Assembly (NCBI RefSeq): GCF_902809855.1
Contig: NZ_CADDWJ010000001.1
Span: 186,001 to 250,000, forward strand
Direction of reading: 5' to 3'
Length of the DNA: 64,000 nt
From: Acinetobacter sp. Marseille-Q1618
Lineage (GTDB): Bacteria; Pseudomonadota; Gammaproteobacteria; Pseudomonadales; Moraxellaceae
A program made the translations under genes and the position numbers. Below the pieces are notes generated by a model that saw only the letters and a list, made by a program, of their open reading frames with translations, searched no databases and was not told the origin of the DNA. Of the stretch, positions 55,475 through 64,000 are shown in pieces; the stretch's first letter is position 1; every line of letters starts with the position of its first letter.

Positions 55475-55508
55475 TAAAAAAGCCACTTTGAATTCAGTGG
55501 CTTTTTTT
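55475..55508 (-). terminator. Terminator after cysH
   Basis: AAAAAAGCCACT and AGTGGCTTTTTT form a 12-base stem around TTGAATTCA. It lies directly at the cysH stop on the minus strand. Confidence 0.88.
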
Positions 55509-55511
55509 GAA

Positions 55512-56246
55512 TCATTTTTTTAGGTTGCCTGCATGCAATCCACACTCTTTATGGGTTGCTTCTTCCCACCACCAACGTCCTTCACGTTCATGTTGATTTG
55601 GCAGTACAGGACGTGTACACGGCTCACAACCAATTGAAATAAAACCTTTTTCATGTAAAGGATTATATGGGACTTCCATCATGCGGATATAACTCCACAC
55701 TTCAGCACTCGACCAATTGGCTAAGGGATTATATTTAATTAGTTGTTTACCTTCACCTGAAAAGCCTGCATCTGCTTGAATCACAGGAATTTCTGTACGT
55801 GTGCCAGGGCTTTGGTCTTTACGTTGTCCTGTAATCCAACCATCTAAAGTGGCTAATTTTTTACGCAAAGGTTGTACTTTACGAATACCGCAACATTCTT
55901 TGTGATCATCTTGATAAAAGCTAAACAAGCCTTTTTCGTTGACTAGTTGTTGAACAGCATCTGCTTCAGGAAAGCAAATTTCAATTTGAATGCCATAATG
56001 TTTACGCACGGTTTCAAGAAACTGATAAGTTTCAGCATGCAAACGCCCTGTATCTAAGCTAAATACACGAAAAGGTTTACCTAAATTTGCCGCCATATCA
56101 ATCAGCACCACATCTTCAGCCCCTGAAAAAGAAATGGCGATTTGACCTTGTTGTGAAAGTGCGAGCGCTAAAATTTCCATAGGAGATTTGTCGGCATACT
56201 CAGCAGCAAGTGCATCGACAAGGTCAATGGTTGGAATCGTTGTCAT
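55512..56246 (-). CDS. cysH: Adenylyl-sulfate/phosphoadenylyl-sulfate reductase
   Basis: Reductase of 244 residues that turns activated sulfate into sulfite for cysteine synthesis. The PAPS/APS-binding [16 protein letters not shown] is at about residues 38-53. It has the [4Fe-4S] cysteine pairs typical of APS reductases: [14 protein letters not shown] and [11 protein letters not shown], plus the C-terminal redox KECGLH. Enteric PAPS reductases lack the CC..CxxC set, so APS is the likely substrate. RBS CCAGGAGCAGAT before the ATG. It stands alone, not with cysD/N. Confidence 0.95.
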   Translation of the reverse strand: MTTIPTIDLVDALAAEYADKSPMEILALALSQQGQIAISFSGAEDVVLIDMAANLGKPFRVFSLDTGRLHAETYQFLETVRKHYGIQIEICFPEADAVQQLVNEKGLFSFYQDDHKECCGIRKVQPLRKKLATLDGWITGQRKDQSPGTRTEIPVIQADAGFSGEGKQLIKYNPLANWSSAEVWSYIRMMEVPYNPLHEKGFISIGCEPCTRPVLPNQHEREGRWWWEEATHKECGLHAGNLKK

Positions 56247-56436
56247 ATCTGCTCCTGGCAGGTAGCTTGAAGCTAGGTGTTATTTGCAATTTCATAATAT
56301 TTTAAAGTAAATGAAATAAACTGCTTAGCAAATTAAATAGAATACTTATGAAGAAAAGAGATTTATAAAGTTTCGTTAAATTGCGCAATCTTTAATGCTA
56401 TGATAGCGCAAATTTTTTCTGACATTGGGAGAACCC

Positions 56437-57054
56437 ATGGAAATCGTCTGTCTTGACCTTGAGGGTGTATTGGTACCAGAAATTTGGATCAATTTTGCTA
56501 AAAAAACAGGAATCAAAGAATTAGAAGCCACTACACGTGATATTCCTGACTATGATGTGTTGATGACACAACGTTTGAATATTTTAAAACAACATGGTCT
56601 AGGCTTAAATGATATTCAAGCTGTTATTGCAGACATGGGACCTTTTGAAGGTGCAAAAGAGTTTGTGGAATGGGTACGTACGCATTTCCAATTGATTATT
56701 CTTTCTGACACTTTCTATGAGTTTGCACATCCATTAATGAAACAATTAGGATGGCCAACCATTTTCTGTCATAAATTAGAAACTGATGAAAATGGCATGA
56801 TCACTGCATATAAATTACGTCAACCAGACCAAAAACGTAAAGCCGTGCAAGCTTTACATGGTTTGAATTTCCGTGTGATCGCAGCAGGTGATTCTTATAA
56901 CGATACCACGATGTTAGGTGAAGCAGACCAAGGTTTCTTGTTTGACGCGCCTGAAAATGTGATTCGTGAGTTTCCACAGTTCCCACCGATTCATGGTTAT
57001 GCAGCGTTGAAAGAAGCGATTCGTAATGCTTCTGTACGTGATATTCCAGCATAA
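56437..57054 (+). CDS. thrH: Phosphoserine phosphatase/homoserine phosphotransferase ThrH
   Basis: HAD-superfamily phosphatase of 205 residues. The nucleophile motif is CLDLEGVLVPEIW (D-x-E variant of DxDxT), motif II is LIILSDTFYEF, and the C-terminal metal site is VIAAGDSYNDTTML. The DLEGVLVPEIW form is characteristic of ThrH of Pseudomonas, which can transfer phosphate from phosphoserine to homoserine. The ATG at 56437 follows GGGAGAACCC. Upstream TGCTATGAT (56396-56404) is a likely extended -10. Single-gene unit; divergent from cysH. Confidence 0.94.
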   Translation: MEIVCLDLEGVLVPEIWINFAKKTGIKELEATTRDIPDYDVLMTQRLNILKQHGLGLNDIQAVIADMGPFEGAKEFVEWVRTHFQLIILSDTFYEFAHPLMKQLGWPTIFCHKLETDENGMITAYKLRQPDQKRKAVQALHGLNFRVIAAGDSYNDTTMLGEADQGFLFDAPENVIREFPQFPPIHGYAALKEAIRNASVRDIPA

Positions 57055-57168
57055 TTTTGAGTTGGTAAAATAAAATTAAAGGTGCATTTTAATTGAAATG
57101 CGCCTTTTGTTTATTTGGCTATGTCTATTTTAAATTTACGATATAAATCGTCTACTTAAGATGTTGGA

Positions 57169-57813
57169 TTACAATGCACTTTTAATTAAAGGATAAGCAT
57201 TATCCAACAAAATCTTTTGTGCTGTTGCATTTGGATGAACCAAATCTTTTTGCATTAAATTTTTCTGTCCTGCTACACCTTGCATAAAAAATGGATGCAA
57301 TTTTACTTTATATTGCTGGCTCACGACTTTGTAATTATTTTCAAACGCCTTGCTATAGGCTGTGCCGTAGTTTGGCGGAATTTTCATGCCAAGTACGATG
57401 ACATCGGCTTTGGCTTTTTGTGAAAGTTGAATCAATTGCGCGAGATTTTTTTGAATCATTTGTGGTGGTTGTCCACGTAAGCCATCATTACCGCCCAGCT
57501 CAATCACCACAATATGCGGTTTATGAGTTTGTAAGAGTTTTGGTAAACGTGCCAACGCCCCACTGGTGGTTTCACCACTGACACTGGCATTTACAACTTG
57601 GTGCTGCTTCGGAAATTGTTGATTTAAGCGTTGTTGGAGTAAATTTACCCAGCCTTGTTGTGGATTGATGCCATAACCCGCACTTAAGCTATCGCCCAAA
57701 ATCATCACGGTTTTTGCAAAACTACTAACAGGTAGTAGGCAGAACGTGCTAAAAAATAAGCAAGCACTTATTTTTTGAAATTTTTTGAACTTAAATAAAT
57801 TTTCAGTTTGCAT
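57169..57813 (-). CDS. tesA: SGNH-type arylesterase/thioesterase TesA-like
   Basis: Secreted serine hydrolase of about 214 residues. Signal peptide (FKKFQKISACLFFSTFCLLPVSSFA) then block I VMILGDSLSAGYGINPQQGW with Ser at about 44, block III IELGGNDGLRG, and block V DLVHPNATAQ with Asp and His. This is the TesA/EstA lineage of lysophospholipase/thioesterase I. The divergent YbbA/YbbP-like ABC transporter next to it matches the E. coli tesA-ybbA-ybbP arrangement. The start is uncertain: ATG at 57813 or at 57831 in frame. Confidence 0.92.
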   Translation of the reverse strand: MQTENLFKFKKFQKISACLFFSTFCLLPVSSFAKTVMILGDSLSAGYGINPQQGWVNLLQQRLNQQFPKQHQVVNASVSGETTSGALARLPKLLQTHKPHIVVIELGGNDGLRGQPPQMIQKNLAQLIQLSQKAKADVIVLGMKIPPNYGTAYSKAFENNYKVVSQQYKVKLHPFFMQGVAGQKNLMQKDLVHPNATAQKILLDNAYPLIKSAL

Positions 57814-57829
57814 ATAGGGTTTCTTTACC

Positions 57830-58561
57830 ATGTCTTCGGTTTTGCCAGAATCTACTTTTATCATGCCACAAGCGATTATTTCTGCACAGCAACTTACACA
57901 AAGTATTCAATTACCCCATCAAACCTTAACGATTTTTGAAAATTTAAATTTAGAGATTTTGGCAGGACAGCAAGTGGCGATTACTGGACGTTCAGGTTCA
58001 GGGAAATCAACATTATTGGGTATATTGGCAACTTTAGATCAAGCCAGTTCTGGCAAATTATCCATTTGTGGTGAAGCGATCCAAGATTTGGATGAGGAAC
58101 AGCGTGCTTTAGTCCGATTAAAACATATCGGTTTTGTCTTTCAGTCTTTTCAATTGTTGCCACATTTATCTGCACTTGAAAATGTCATGCTGCCACTACG
58201 TTTACAACCGAATTTTGTCTATGCCGATGCTGAAAAGAAAGCTTTAAAATTATTGCAGCGTGTCGGTTTAGAGCGACAAAGTAGTCAAACACCTAAAGTT
58301 TTATCAGGTGGTGAGCAACAACGGGTAGCTATTGCACGTGCATTGATTTCTGAGCCCAAAATCATTTTTGCAGATGAACCGACAGGCAACTTAGATGGGC
58401 ATACTGCACAAGAAATAGAACAATTATTATTTGAACTTAACCGTGAATTAGGTACAACATTAGTACTGGTCACCCATGATCCAAAACTTGCGGCGCAATG
58501 CCAACGACATTTCGAACTCAAAGATGGTCAATTGATTGAACATACTGAGGTATCGGTATGA
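57830..58561 (+). CDS. ABC transporter ATP-binding protein (YbbA/LolD-like)
   Basis: ATPase of about 243 residues. Walker A GRSGSGKSTLLGIL (about 63-76), Q-loop VFQSFQLLPHLSALENVM, signature LSGGEQQRVAIARAL, Walker B IIFADEPTGNLD and H-loop VTHDPKLA. It belongs to the MacB/LolD/YbbA family. ATG at 57830 has TAGGGTTTCTTTACC before it; a later ATG at 57863 (PQAIISAQQL) gives the family N-terminus and is also possible. It overlaps the permease start (ATGATG), so the two are co-translated. Divergent from tesA. Confidence 0.93.
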   Translation: MSSVLPESTFIMPQAIISAQQLTQSIQLPHQTLTIFENLNLEILAGQQVAITGRSGSGKSTLLGILATLDQASSGKLSICGEAIQDLDEEQRALVRLKHIGFVFQSFQLLPHLSALENVMLPLRLQPNFVYADAEKKALKLLQRVGLERQSSQTPKVLSGGEQQRVAIARALISEPKIIFADEPTGNLDGHTAQEIEQLLFELNRELGTTLVLVTHDPKLAAQCQRHFELKDGQLIEHTEVSV

Positions 58562-61065
58562 TGGCATTATTTAAGCCGTTGTTTCGACAGAGCTTTGGAA
58601 CAACAGGGATTTATTTATTAATTGTTGCATTAAGTATTGCGATCAGTGCCACCACGGCTTTGAAATTTAGTAATGAACAAGTGCAAGATGCTGTGTCCTT
58701 ACAAGCAGCAAAAATGCAAGCTGCAGATTTGGTTTTAAGTGATAATTCACCCATCGCAGCATCATGGATCAAACAAGCACAGCAACTGGGTTTAAAACAA
58801 TCGCATGTCACGCTATTTGGTACCATGGCATCTACCGATGAACAATTTGTTATGGTGAATGTCAAAGCGATTGATCAGACCTTTCCTTTACGTGGTGAGT
58901 TACGTATCCAACCACAAGCACACTATCTACAGTCTGGGCAAGTGTGGCTGAGTCCACGTGCGATGGATTTACTAAAAGTGAATGTTGGTGACAATGTTCA
59001 GATTGCGGATGGAAAATTTAAAGTTACAGGCAAGATTGAACATGATTCCAATCAAGAGTTAGGATTCTCCGCATTTTCACCTACTGTGATTATTTCCCAA
59101 GCCGATGTTGCCAAAACCAATGCCATTCAAATCGGCAGTCGTATTGACTATCGTTTACTTTTGGCAGGAGAAAAGTCACAAACGCAGCATTATGAGCAAT
59201 TATTTCAGTCTTTTCAAGACAAACAACAGCAGCGTTTAGAGGCTTTACAGCAGAACTCCGTATCACAGGAAAATTTAGCAGAGCAAGATATTGTAGCCGC
59301 ATCAGATCTAAAACTTCGTAATGCCAACGATGGCAATGCACGTTTAATTAAACCGATTGAGAATTTAGATACTTTCTTACAATTGGCAAATATCATGACG
59401 ATTTTACTGTGTGGTTTGGCGATTGCGCTCACCAGTCAGCGTTATGTACAGCAAAATCAAGATTATATTGCTTTGATGCGTTGTATGGGAGCGAGTAAGA
59501 AGCAGATTTTCCAAACTTTTCTGGTGTTATTGTTGGTTGTGATTGCGATTGCGATGCTTATAGGTAGCGTCTTGGGCATGATTTTGGGTTATGGGCTTTT
59601 ACAATTGATGTTGCAATTGATTCCATCACTAGAATTGCAGTTTTCAGTGCTGAGTATGCTGTTTGGCCCATTACCCATTGCAATTTTTACCAGTGCAATC
59701 GTGCTATTTGGTTTTATTTTACCGAGTTTATGGCAATTGTTACGGACACCGCCGATTCGTTTGATTCGTCAGCAAGAACAATCAAAAAGTTCTTTACTGT
59801 GGATGTTTGTGACAGGTTTGATCAGTTTGATTATTTTCAGTTTGGTTTTGACTGAAAATTTAGTGTTGACCAGTTTAGTGATTGGCTCAATTATTCTACT
59901 CAGTGCCGTACTATTTAGCGTTATATTTATAATTTTAAAATTGATTAAAGCGTTAAAAAATCGGTGGTCGAGTTATGTACGTGTGCCTGCCCAAACAGCG
60001 ATTCAAATCACGGCTTTGGCATTGGGATTGAGCTTAATTACCGTACTTACCGTGTTAAGAAGTGATATTTTAGACCGTTGGCAGCAACAATTGCCAGAAG
60101 GGACACCGAACCAATTTATTTATGGTTTACCACCACAAGATGTTGAGGCTTTTAAACAGCAACTTGCAGGACAAAAATGGTCGTCTACGCCTTTGTATCC
60201 AAATGTACGTGGACGATTAGTCGCAAAAAATGGACAAGCATTTTCCAAAGATTTGGTGGAAAAGAATAACTCTTTAAGACGTGAGTTAAACCTCACCCAA
60301 GCTGATCATTATCCAAAAGATAATGTGATAATCGAAGGTCAAAGTCAATTAAAAACAGGTGGCGTGTCGATTGAAGCCAAACTTGCTCAAGAGTTGGCGA
60401 TTAAAATTGGCGACCGTTTAACTTTTAGTTTGCCTGAAGGGCAGTTTGAAGCGCAAGTGACCAATTTACGTACTGTTGAATGGCAAAGTTTTAGCCCTAA
60501 CTTTTTCTTTATTTTTGCACCAAATACTTTGGATGAAAATGCTGGAAGTTTTTTAGGAAGTTTCTATGTGCCACCTGAGCAGAAAAGCCAATTGGTCAAA
60601 ATCATTCAACAATTTAGCAATACGGTATTTATTGATGTTTCAGTAATTTTGGATGAGATCAAACGTTTAGTGAATGTGTTGGTACAAATTATTACTGTAC
60701 TTGCTGTACTCGTGACGATTTCTGGAATTTTGGTGCTAGTTGCTTGTATTAATTTACTTTTAGATGAGCGTAAGCGAGAAGTGGCATTGTTACGTTCTTT
60801 TGGTAGTACCAAAGCGCAACTTAAAAATATGTTGACGATGGAAATTGGTTTTATTGGATTGATCGCAGGAATTGTATCGTGCTTTTTTGCTGAGATTATC
60901 AGTGCGATTGCCAGTTATCGTATGGATATGCTGATTCAACCGCATTGGCAAATTTGGCTGATTCTGCCGACTTTAATGACTGTTGTATGTGCTTTGATCG
61001 GACGTTATCGTTTGAGTTATTTAAGTGATATTCCGCCTTTACAGAGTTTAAGAGAAATGAATTAA
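58558..61065 (+). CDS. ABC transporter permease, FtsX/MacB type (YbbP-like)
   Basis: Large permease of 835 residues with two FtsX-type domains. An N-terminal helix (IYLLIVALSIAISATTA) and a periplasmic loop with MASTDEQFVMVNVKAID lead to helix groups around 280-420, then a second periplasmic domain (about 480-700) and a final FtsX block with GILVLVACINLLLDERKREV, ALLRSFGSTKAQLKNML. Typical of YbbP. Its partner is the preceding ATPase (overlap by four bases). The substrate in E. coli is not settled. Confidence 0.93.
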   Translation: MMALFKPLFRQSFGTTGIYLLIVALSIAISATTALKFSNEQVQDAVSLQAAKMQAADLVLSDNSPIAASWIKQAQQLGLKQSHVTLFGTMASTDEQFVMVNVKAIDQTFPLRGELRIQPQAHYLQSGQVWLSPRAMDLLKVNVGDNVQIADGKFKVTGKIEHDSNQELGFSAFSPTVIISQADVAKTNAIQIGSRIDYRLLLAGEKSQTQHYEQLFQSFQDKQQQRLEALQQNSVSQENLAEQDIVAASDLKLRNANDGNARLIKPIENLDTFLQLANIMTILLCGLAIALTSQRYVQQNQDYIALMRCMGASKKQIFQTFLVLLLVVIAIAMLIGSVLGMILGYGLLQLMLQLIPSLELQFSVLSMLFGPLPIAIFTSAIVLFGFILPSLWQLLRTPPIRLIRQQEQSKSSLLWMFVTGLISLIIFSLVLTENLVLTSLVIGSIILLSAVLFSVIFIILKLIKALKNRWSSYVRVPAQTAIQITALALGLSLITVLTVLRSDILDRWQQQLPEGTPNQFIYGLPPQDVEAFKQQLAGQKWSSTPLYPNVRGRLVAKNGQAFSKDLVEKNNSLRRELNLTQADHYPKDNVIIEGQSQLKTGGVSIEAKLAQELAIKIGDRLTFSLPEGQFEAQVTNLRTVEWQSFSPNFFFIFAPNTLDENAGSFLGSFYVPPEQKSQLVKIIQQFSNTVFIDVSVILDEIKRLVNVLVQIITVLAVLVTISGILVLVACINLLLDERKREVALLRSFGSTKAQLKNMLTMEIGFIGLIAGIVSCFFAEIISAIASYRMDMLIQPHWQIWLILPTLMTVVCALIGRYRLSYLSDIPPLQSLREMN

Positions 61066-61360
61066 TTTCAATTTAAAGTAAAATATAGGCATTTAAAAAA
61101 CTTGCATTGAGAATACTACAATGTTTTCGATTATTTTTAGCAAAATACAATGCCGAAATCTAGCATCTCCTTTGTCTTTGCAAGATAATGTCACTTTAAA
61201 ATAGCGCAAACAGAATAGATGGTATTCATAATATTCTATTGTGTTGCTATTGGTTTTAAATTTGGGGAATTTTCAGATGTGACAAGACTAGATTCAACAA
61301 TCTGGTCTTATTTTAATATCTGTAAAATGTTATAATTAACTCACCTAGTGGATAATAAAA
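61066..61360. other. Intergenic region upstream of the DUF4845-rnc-era operon
   Basis: About 295 AT-rich bases with no clear ORF. It should contain the operon promoter. A weak hairpin is possible at AATCTGG (61299), but not convincing. Confidence 0.35.
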
Positions 61361-61735
61361 ATGCGTAAATCTCAACAAGGTGCATCGTATATTTCGATTT
61401 TATTAGGAATTGTGGTTTTTGCTTTTATCGTCAAAGCGACATTAGCACTGTGGCCATCGTATTGGGATGATCGTGTGATCAATAATCAAATTGAGCAGCT
61501 TATGCAAGAAAGCTCAACGGATATCACACCATCTAAATTTGAAAGTCAAATGAGTCAACGTTTAGACATGAACAATATTCGAGATGTTAAATTTAAGGAT
61601 ATTGCGACTGTTTCAACGGATAATGGCTTAACAGTGACTAAAAAATATGAAGTAAGAACGCCGTTTTTTATGAATATTGATTTAGTCCAAACATTCGAGA
61701 AGAGTTTTGATCAAAGGTCAGTTCAAAGTAAGTGA
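61361..61735 (+). CDS. DUF4845 membrane protein
   Basis: A 124-residue protein of the DUF4845 family, common just upstream of rnc in Pseudomonas and Acinetobacter. One N-terminal helix (GASYISILLGIVVFAFIVKATLA) and a small periplasmic domain (about 40-120) with VSTDNGLTVTKKYEVRTPFF. The type IV pilin-like QQGASYISILLGI is reminiscent of a prepilin-like start but no real cleavage motif is seen. It overlaps rnc by 29 bases. Confidence 0.9.
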   Translation: MRKSQQGASYISILLGIVVFAFIVKATLALWPSYWDDRVINNQIEQLMQESSTDITPSKFESQMSQRLDMNNIRDVKFKDIATVSTDNGLTVTKKYEVRTPFFMNIDLVQTFEKSFDQRSVQSK

Positions 61736-62399
61736 TCCTCGCTTACAGCGTCGTATCGGCTATGAATTTAAACAACCAGAGTTACTCCAGCTTGCGCTGA
61801 CCCACCGTTCGGTCAGCCATAAGTACAACTATGAGCGCTTAGAATTTCTTGGTGATTCATTGTTGGGTATGATTATTGCAAATTATTTATATCATGCTTA
61901 TCCGCAGGAAAATGAAGGACGTTTAACCCGTATGCGTGCGACGTTGGTGCGTCAAGAAGCCTTAGGTAAAATTGCCAATGATTTAAAATTAAGCACCAGT
62001 TTAATTTTAAGTACAGGCGAATTGAAATCAGGCGGTCATCATCGTGAGTCAATATTGGCAGATACGGTAGAAGCGATTATCGGTGCGATTTATACGGATT
62101 GTCAGGACTTGCCTGCATTACGCAATATTGTTCTAAAATGGTATGAACCGTATTTGGAACATATTGAGCCTACAGATCAGCTCAAAGATCCAAAATCACG
62201 TCTCCAAGAATATCTACAAGCTCGTAAAAAGCCATTACCCAGTTATGAGGTTGTAGATATTCAGGGTGATGCACCAAATCAGCATTTTAAAGTAGAATGC
62301 TTAGTGGAAGGCCTGCCTAAAATGATGGGTGAGGGTTCAAGCCGCCGATTTGCAGAACAGGCAGTGGCGGCAGATTTTTTAAAGTTATTGGAGCAGTAA
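61707..62399 (+). CDS. rnc: Ribonuclease III
   Basis: Endoribonuclease of about 230 residues that cuts double-stranded RNA in rRNA and mRNA processing. The catalytic signature is YERLEFLGDSLLGMII (residues about 42-57), with ADTVEAIIGAIYTD (second acidic cluster). A dsRNA-binding domain (DPKSRLQEYLQARKKPLPSY, GEGSSRRFAEQAVAADFLKL) follows. The longest frame starts at a TTG overlapping DUF4845. The sequence IKGQFKVSDPRLQRRIGYEF matches the family N-terminus, so this unusual start seems right. Five bases before era. Confidence 0.95.
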   Translation: MIKGQFKVSDPRLQRRIGYEFKQPELLQLALTHRSVSHKYNYERLEFLGDSLLGMIIANYLYHAYPQENEGRLTRMRATLVRQEALGKIANDLKLSTSLILSTGELKSGGHHRESILADTVEAIIGAIYTDCQDLPALRNIVLKWYEPYLEHIEPTDQLKDPKSRLQEYLQARKKPLPSYEVVDIQGDAPNQHFKVECLVEGLPKMMGEGSSRRFAEQAVAADFLKLLEQ

Positions 62400-62404
62400 A
62401 CTGC

Positions 62405-63433
62405 ATGAATACACATTCCGATCACGTTGATGCTGATCACGAGCCAGATGACAACGGCAATGATTTAATTAACCAATTTTTTAGCGCACAAGGAACTGAA
62501 ATTCCTGCTGACTATAAAAGTGGCTTTGTGGCGATTGTTGGGCGTCCAAACGTAGGTAAATCGACTTTAATGAACCATTTACTTGGTCAAAAACTGTCAA
62601 TTACTTCACGTAAGCCGCAAACGACTCGTCATAAAATTATTGGTATTGATAGTCGTGAAACGTCGCAAGCTGTTTTTGTCGATACGCCAGGGATGCACAA
62701 AAAAGAAGTGCGTGCCATCAATAAAATGATGAATAAAGCTGCAAACTCTGCATTGCGTGACGTTAATCTGGTGCTTTTTGTTGTAGATGCACAAAAATGG
62801 ACACAGAATGACGAGTTAGTTTTAGAAAAGCTAAAAAATGCAGAAATGCCTGTGGTTCTTATTATTAATAAAATTGATACTTTAGAGAACAAACGTCAGA
62901 TTTTACCGTTGATCGAAGAACGTGCCAAACTGATGAATTTTGCTGAAATCGTTCCTGTTTCAGCATTACGTGGCGCAAACTTAGATCATTTGCGTGATGC
63001 AATTGAAAAATATTTACCATTTCAGCCGCCACTTTATTCTTTAGATCAAGTAACCGATCGTTCTGAACGTTTCCTTGCGAGTGAAATTATTCGTGAGAAA
63101 ATCATGCGTCAGTTAGGTGAGGAATTACCTTATGATTTAACGGTACAAATTGAATCATTTAAAACTGAAGAAGCTACAGTTAACCCAAAAACAGGTCGTC
63201 CAAAAGCGGCATGTACTTACATTGATGCGACAATTTTTGTAGATCGTTCAGGTCAAAAAGCCATCGTCATCGGTGAAAAAGGTGCTAAGCTGAAAAAAAT
63301 CGGGATGGATGCACGTGTCGATATGGAAAAAATGTTCGAACAAAAAATCATGCTCACACTTTGGGTGAAAGTCAAAGGCGGTTGGTCTGATGATGAACGT
63401 GCATTGAAAAGTTTAGGTTATAGCGATATTTAA
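62405..63433 (+). CDS. era: GTPase Era
   Basis: Ribosome assembly GTPase of 342 residues binding 16S rRNA. G1 GRPNVGKST (about 47-55), G2 TRHK in the switch, G3 DTPGMH, G4 NKID, and a C-terminal KH domain with GEKGAKLKKIGMDARVDMEK (RNA binding). An extra N-terminal acidic tail (HSDHVDADHEPDDNGND, about 20 residues) is typical of Acinetobacter Era as I recall. Operon order DUF4845-rnc-era-(lipoprotein)-recO. Confidence 0.96.
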   Translation: MNTHSDHVDADHEPDDNGNDLINQFFSAQGTEIPADYKSGFVAIVGRPNVGKSTLMNHLLGQKLSITSRKPQTTRHKIIGIDSRETSQAVFVDTPGMHKKEVRAINKMMNKAANSALRDVNLVLFVVDAQKWTQNDELVLEKLKNAEMPVVLIINKIDTLENKRQILPLIEERAKLMNFAEIVPVSALRGANLDHLRDAIEKYLPFQPPLYSLDQVTDRSERFLASEIIREKIMRQLGEELPYDLTVQIESFKTEEATVNPKTGRPKAACTYIDATIFVDRSGQKAIVIGEKGAKLKKIGMDARVDMEKMFEQKIMLTLWVKVKGGWSDDERALKSLGYSDI

Positions 63434-63464
63434 GCGCTGATCTTAGGAAAAGGATAGAATCGTA

Positions 63465-63653
63465 ATGATGAAAGTCTTAGCAATTGTGACCTGTATTCTC
63501 TTTTTACAAGGCTGTGTACATAAACTCGTTACGGTTCCTGTCAAAGTCGCTTATAAAACCACAAAAGGTGTCGTCAAAGGTACTGCTGCTGTGGTAGGTG
63601 CAGTCATTCCTGATGGTGATGACGACGATGATAAAAAAGATAAGGATGATTAA
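63465..63653 (+). CDS. Small lipoprotein, NF038104-like
   Basis: A 62-residue lipoprotein, with signal peptide and lipobox LQGC at residues about 14-17. The mature part has a short basic segment (KVAYKTTKGVVKGTAAVVG) and a highly acidic tail rich in Asp and Lys (DGDDDDDKKDKDD). Small lipoproteins of this kind are frequent between era and recO in Acinetobacter. RBS AAAGGATAGAATCGT. It is followed by recO after nine bases, so the operon continues. Confidence 0.8.
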   Translation: MMKVLAIVTCILFLQGCVHKLVTVPVKVAYKTTKGVVKGTAAVVGAVIPDGDDDDDKKDKDD

Positions 63654-63662
63654 TTCGGCAAG

Positions 63663-64000
63663 ATGCGAAATGAAGTCTTGCATGGTTATTTGATCCATCA
63701 TCGAAAATATCGAGAACGCAGTCATATTGTGCATTTATTTACACAAGAATATGGGCGTGTCGATGGAATTTTAAGACAAAATCCGCCACCACAATACCAA
63801 CCGATTACTTTACAAGCCACTGGTAAAAGTGAGCTGAAGAATTTTTCAAAATTAGAAATACTCAATCAACCTGTATTTTTTTATGGGGATGCTTTTTTTT
63901 CAGGTTTTTATTTAAATGAAATTCTTTTAAGGTTGTGCCCCTTAGAAGAAGCGATGCCACAAACTTTTCAGCAATACCATTTTACTTTAGAGCATTTACA
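63663..64000 (+). CDS. recO: DNA repair protein RecO (partial, runs off the window)
   Basis: First 112 codons of RecO, which loads RecA with RecF and RecR. The N-terminal OB-fold begins MRNEVLHGYLIHHRKYRERS, HIVHLFTQEYGRVDGILRQ, matching the family pattern VLH.R.Y.E.S.I...FT.e.G. The frame is still open at 64000 and no stop is seen. Located nine bases after the small lipoprotein and in the usual rnc-era-recO order. Confidence 0.92.
   Translation, partial: MRNEVLHGYLIHHRKYRERSHIVHLFTQEYGRVDGILRQNPPPQYQPITLQATGKSELKNFSKLEILNQPVFFYGDAFFSGFYLNEILLRLCPLEEAMPQTFQQYHFTLEHL

Overview
The window looks like chromosomal DNA from an Acinetobacter species (Gammaproteobacteria, Moraxellaceae). It is AT-rich. 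The AtfA-type wax ester synthase is very close to the one I remember from A. baylyi, and gene groups such as gatC-gatA-gatB next to mreBCD-maf-rng, DUF4845-rnc-era-recO, tesA with a YbbA/YbbP-type ABC transporter, and a long-form aceA fit that genus. I could not run a search, so the species is not named. No phage, insertion sequence, CRISPR array or rRNA was seen.

Layout. 1-4949: a minus-strand export operon (TolC-type channel, HlyD-type adaptor, two ABC-2 permeases, no ATPase gene seen). 5299-8097: serC, a 50-residue membrane peptide and an unknown gene. 8206-8400: two identical tRNA-Glu genes with a very good sigma-70 promoter. 8663-13854: a guanidine operon, made of a sigma-54 promoter, a guanidine-I (ykkC) riboswitch, two carboxyguanidine deiminase subunits and a biotin-dependent guanidine/urea carboxylase. 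13957-36233: mostly housekeeping genes (lipA, sthA, argG, glyA, rnk, aceA) mixed with small envelope proteins, an HxlR regulator pseudogene and hypothetical genes. 36418-39974: a second guanidine/allophanate locus, with another sigma-54 promoter, a 35-codon ORF, a NikR-like regulator that lacks most nickel ligands, allophanate hydrolase and an orphan substrate-binding lipoprotein. 40123-45631: a Fur-boxed TonB receptor, small secreted proteins, an M15-like protein and a stand-alone RelA/SpoT-domain protein. 45661-64000: core genes gatBAC, mreBCD, maf, rng, atfA, cysH, thrH, tesA, rnc, era and the start of recO.

How the genes work together. The two nitrogen loci, about 23 kb apart, together encode a complete route: guanidine is carboxylated (carboxylase), deiminated to allophanate (two DUF1989 proteins), then hydrolysed to ammonia and CO2 (allophanate hydrolase). 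Both loci start with a textbook -24/-12 promoter, so nitrogen limitation (RpoN with an NtrC-type activator) probably switches both on, while only the first also senses guanidine directly by riboswitch. The most unusual point is the second locus: a predicted NikR-fold regulator with three of four metal ligands replaced, preceded by a tiny ORF with a strong ribosome binding site.
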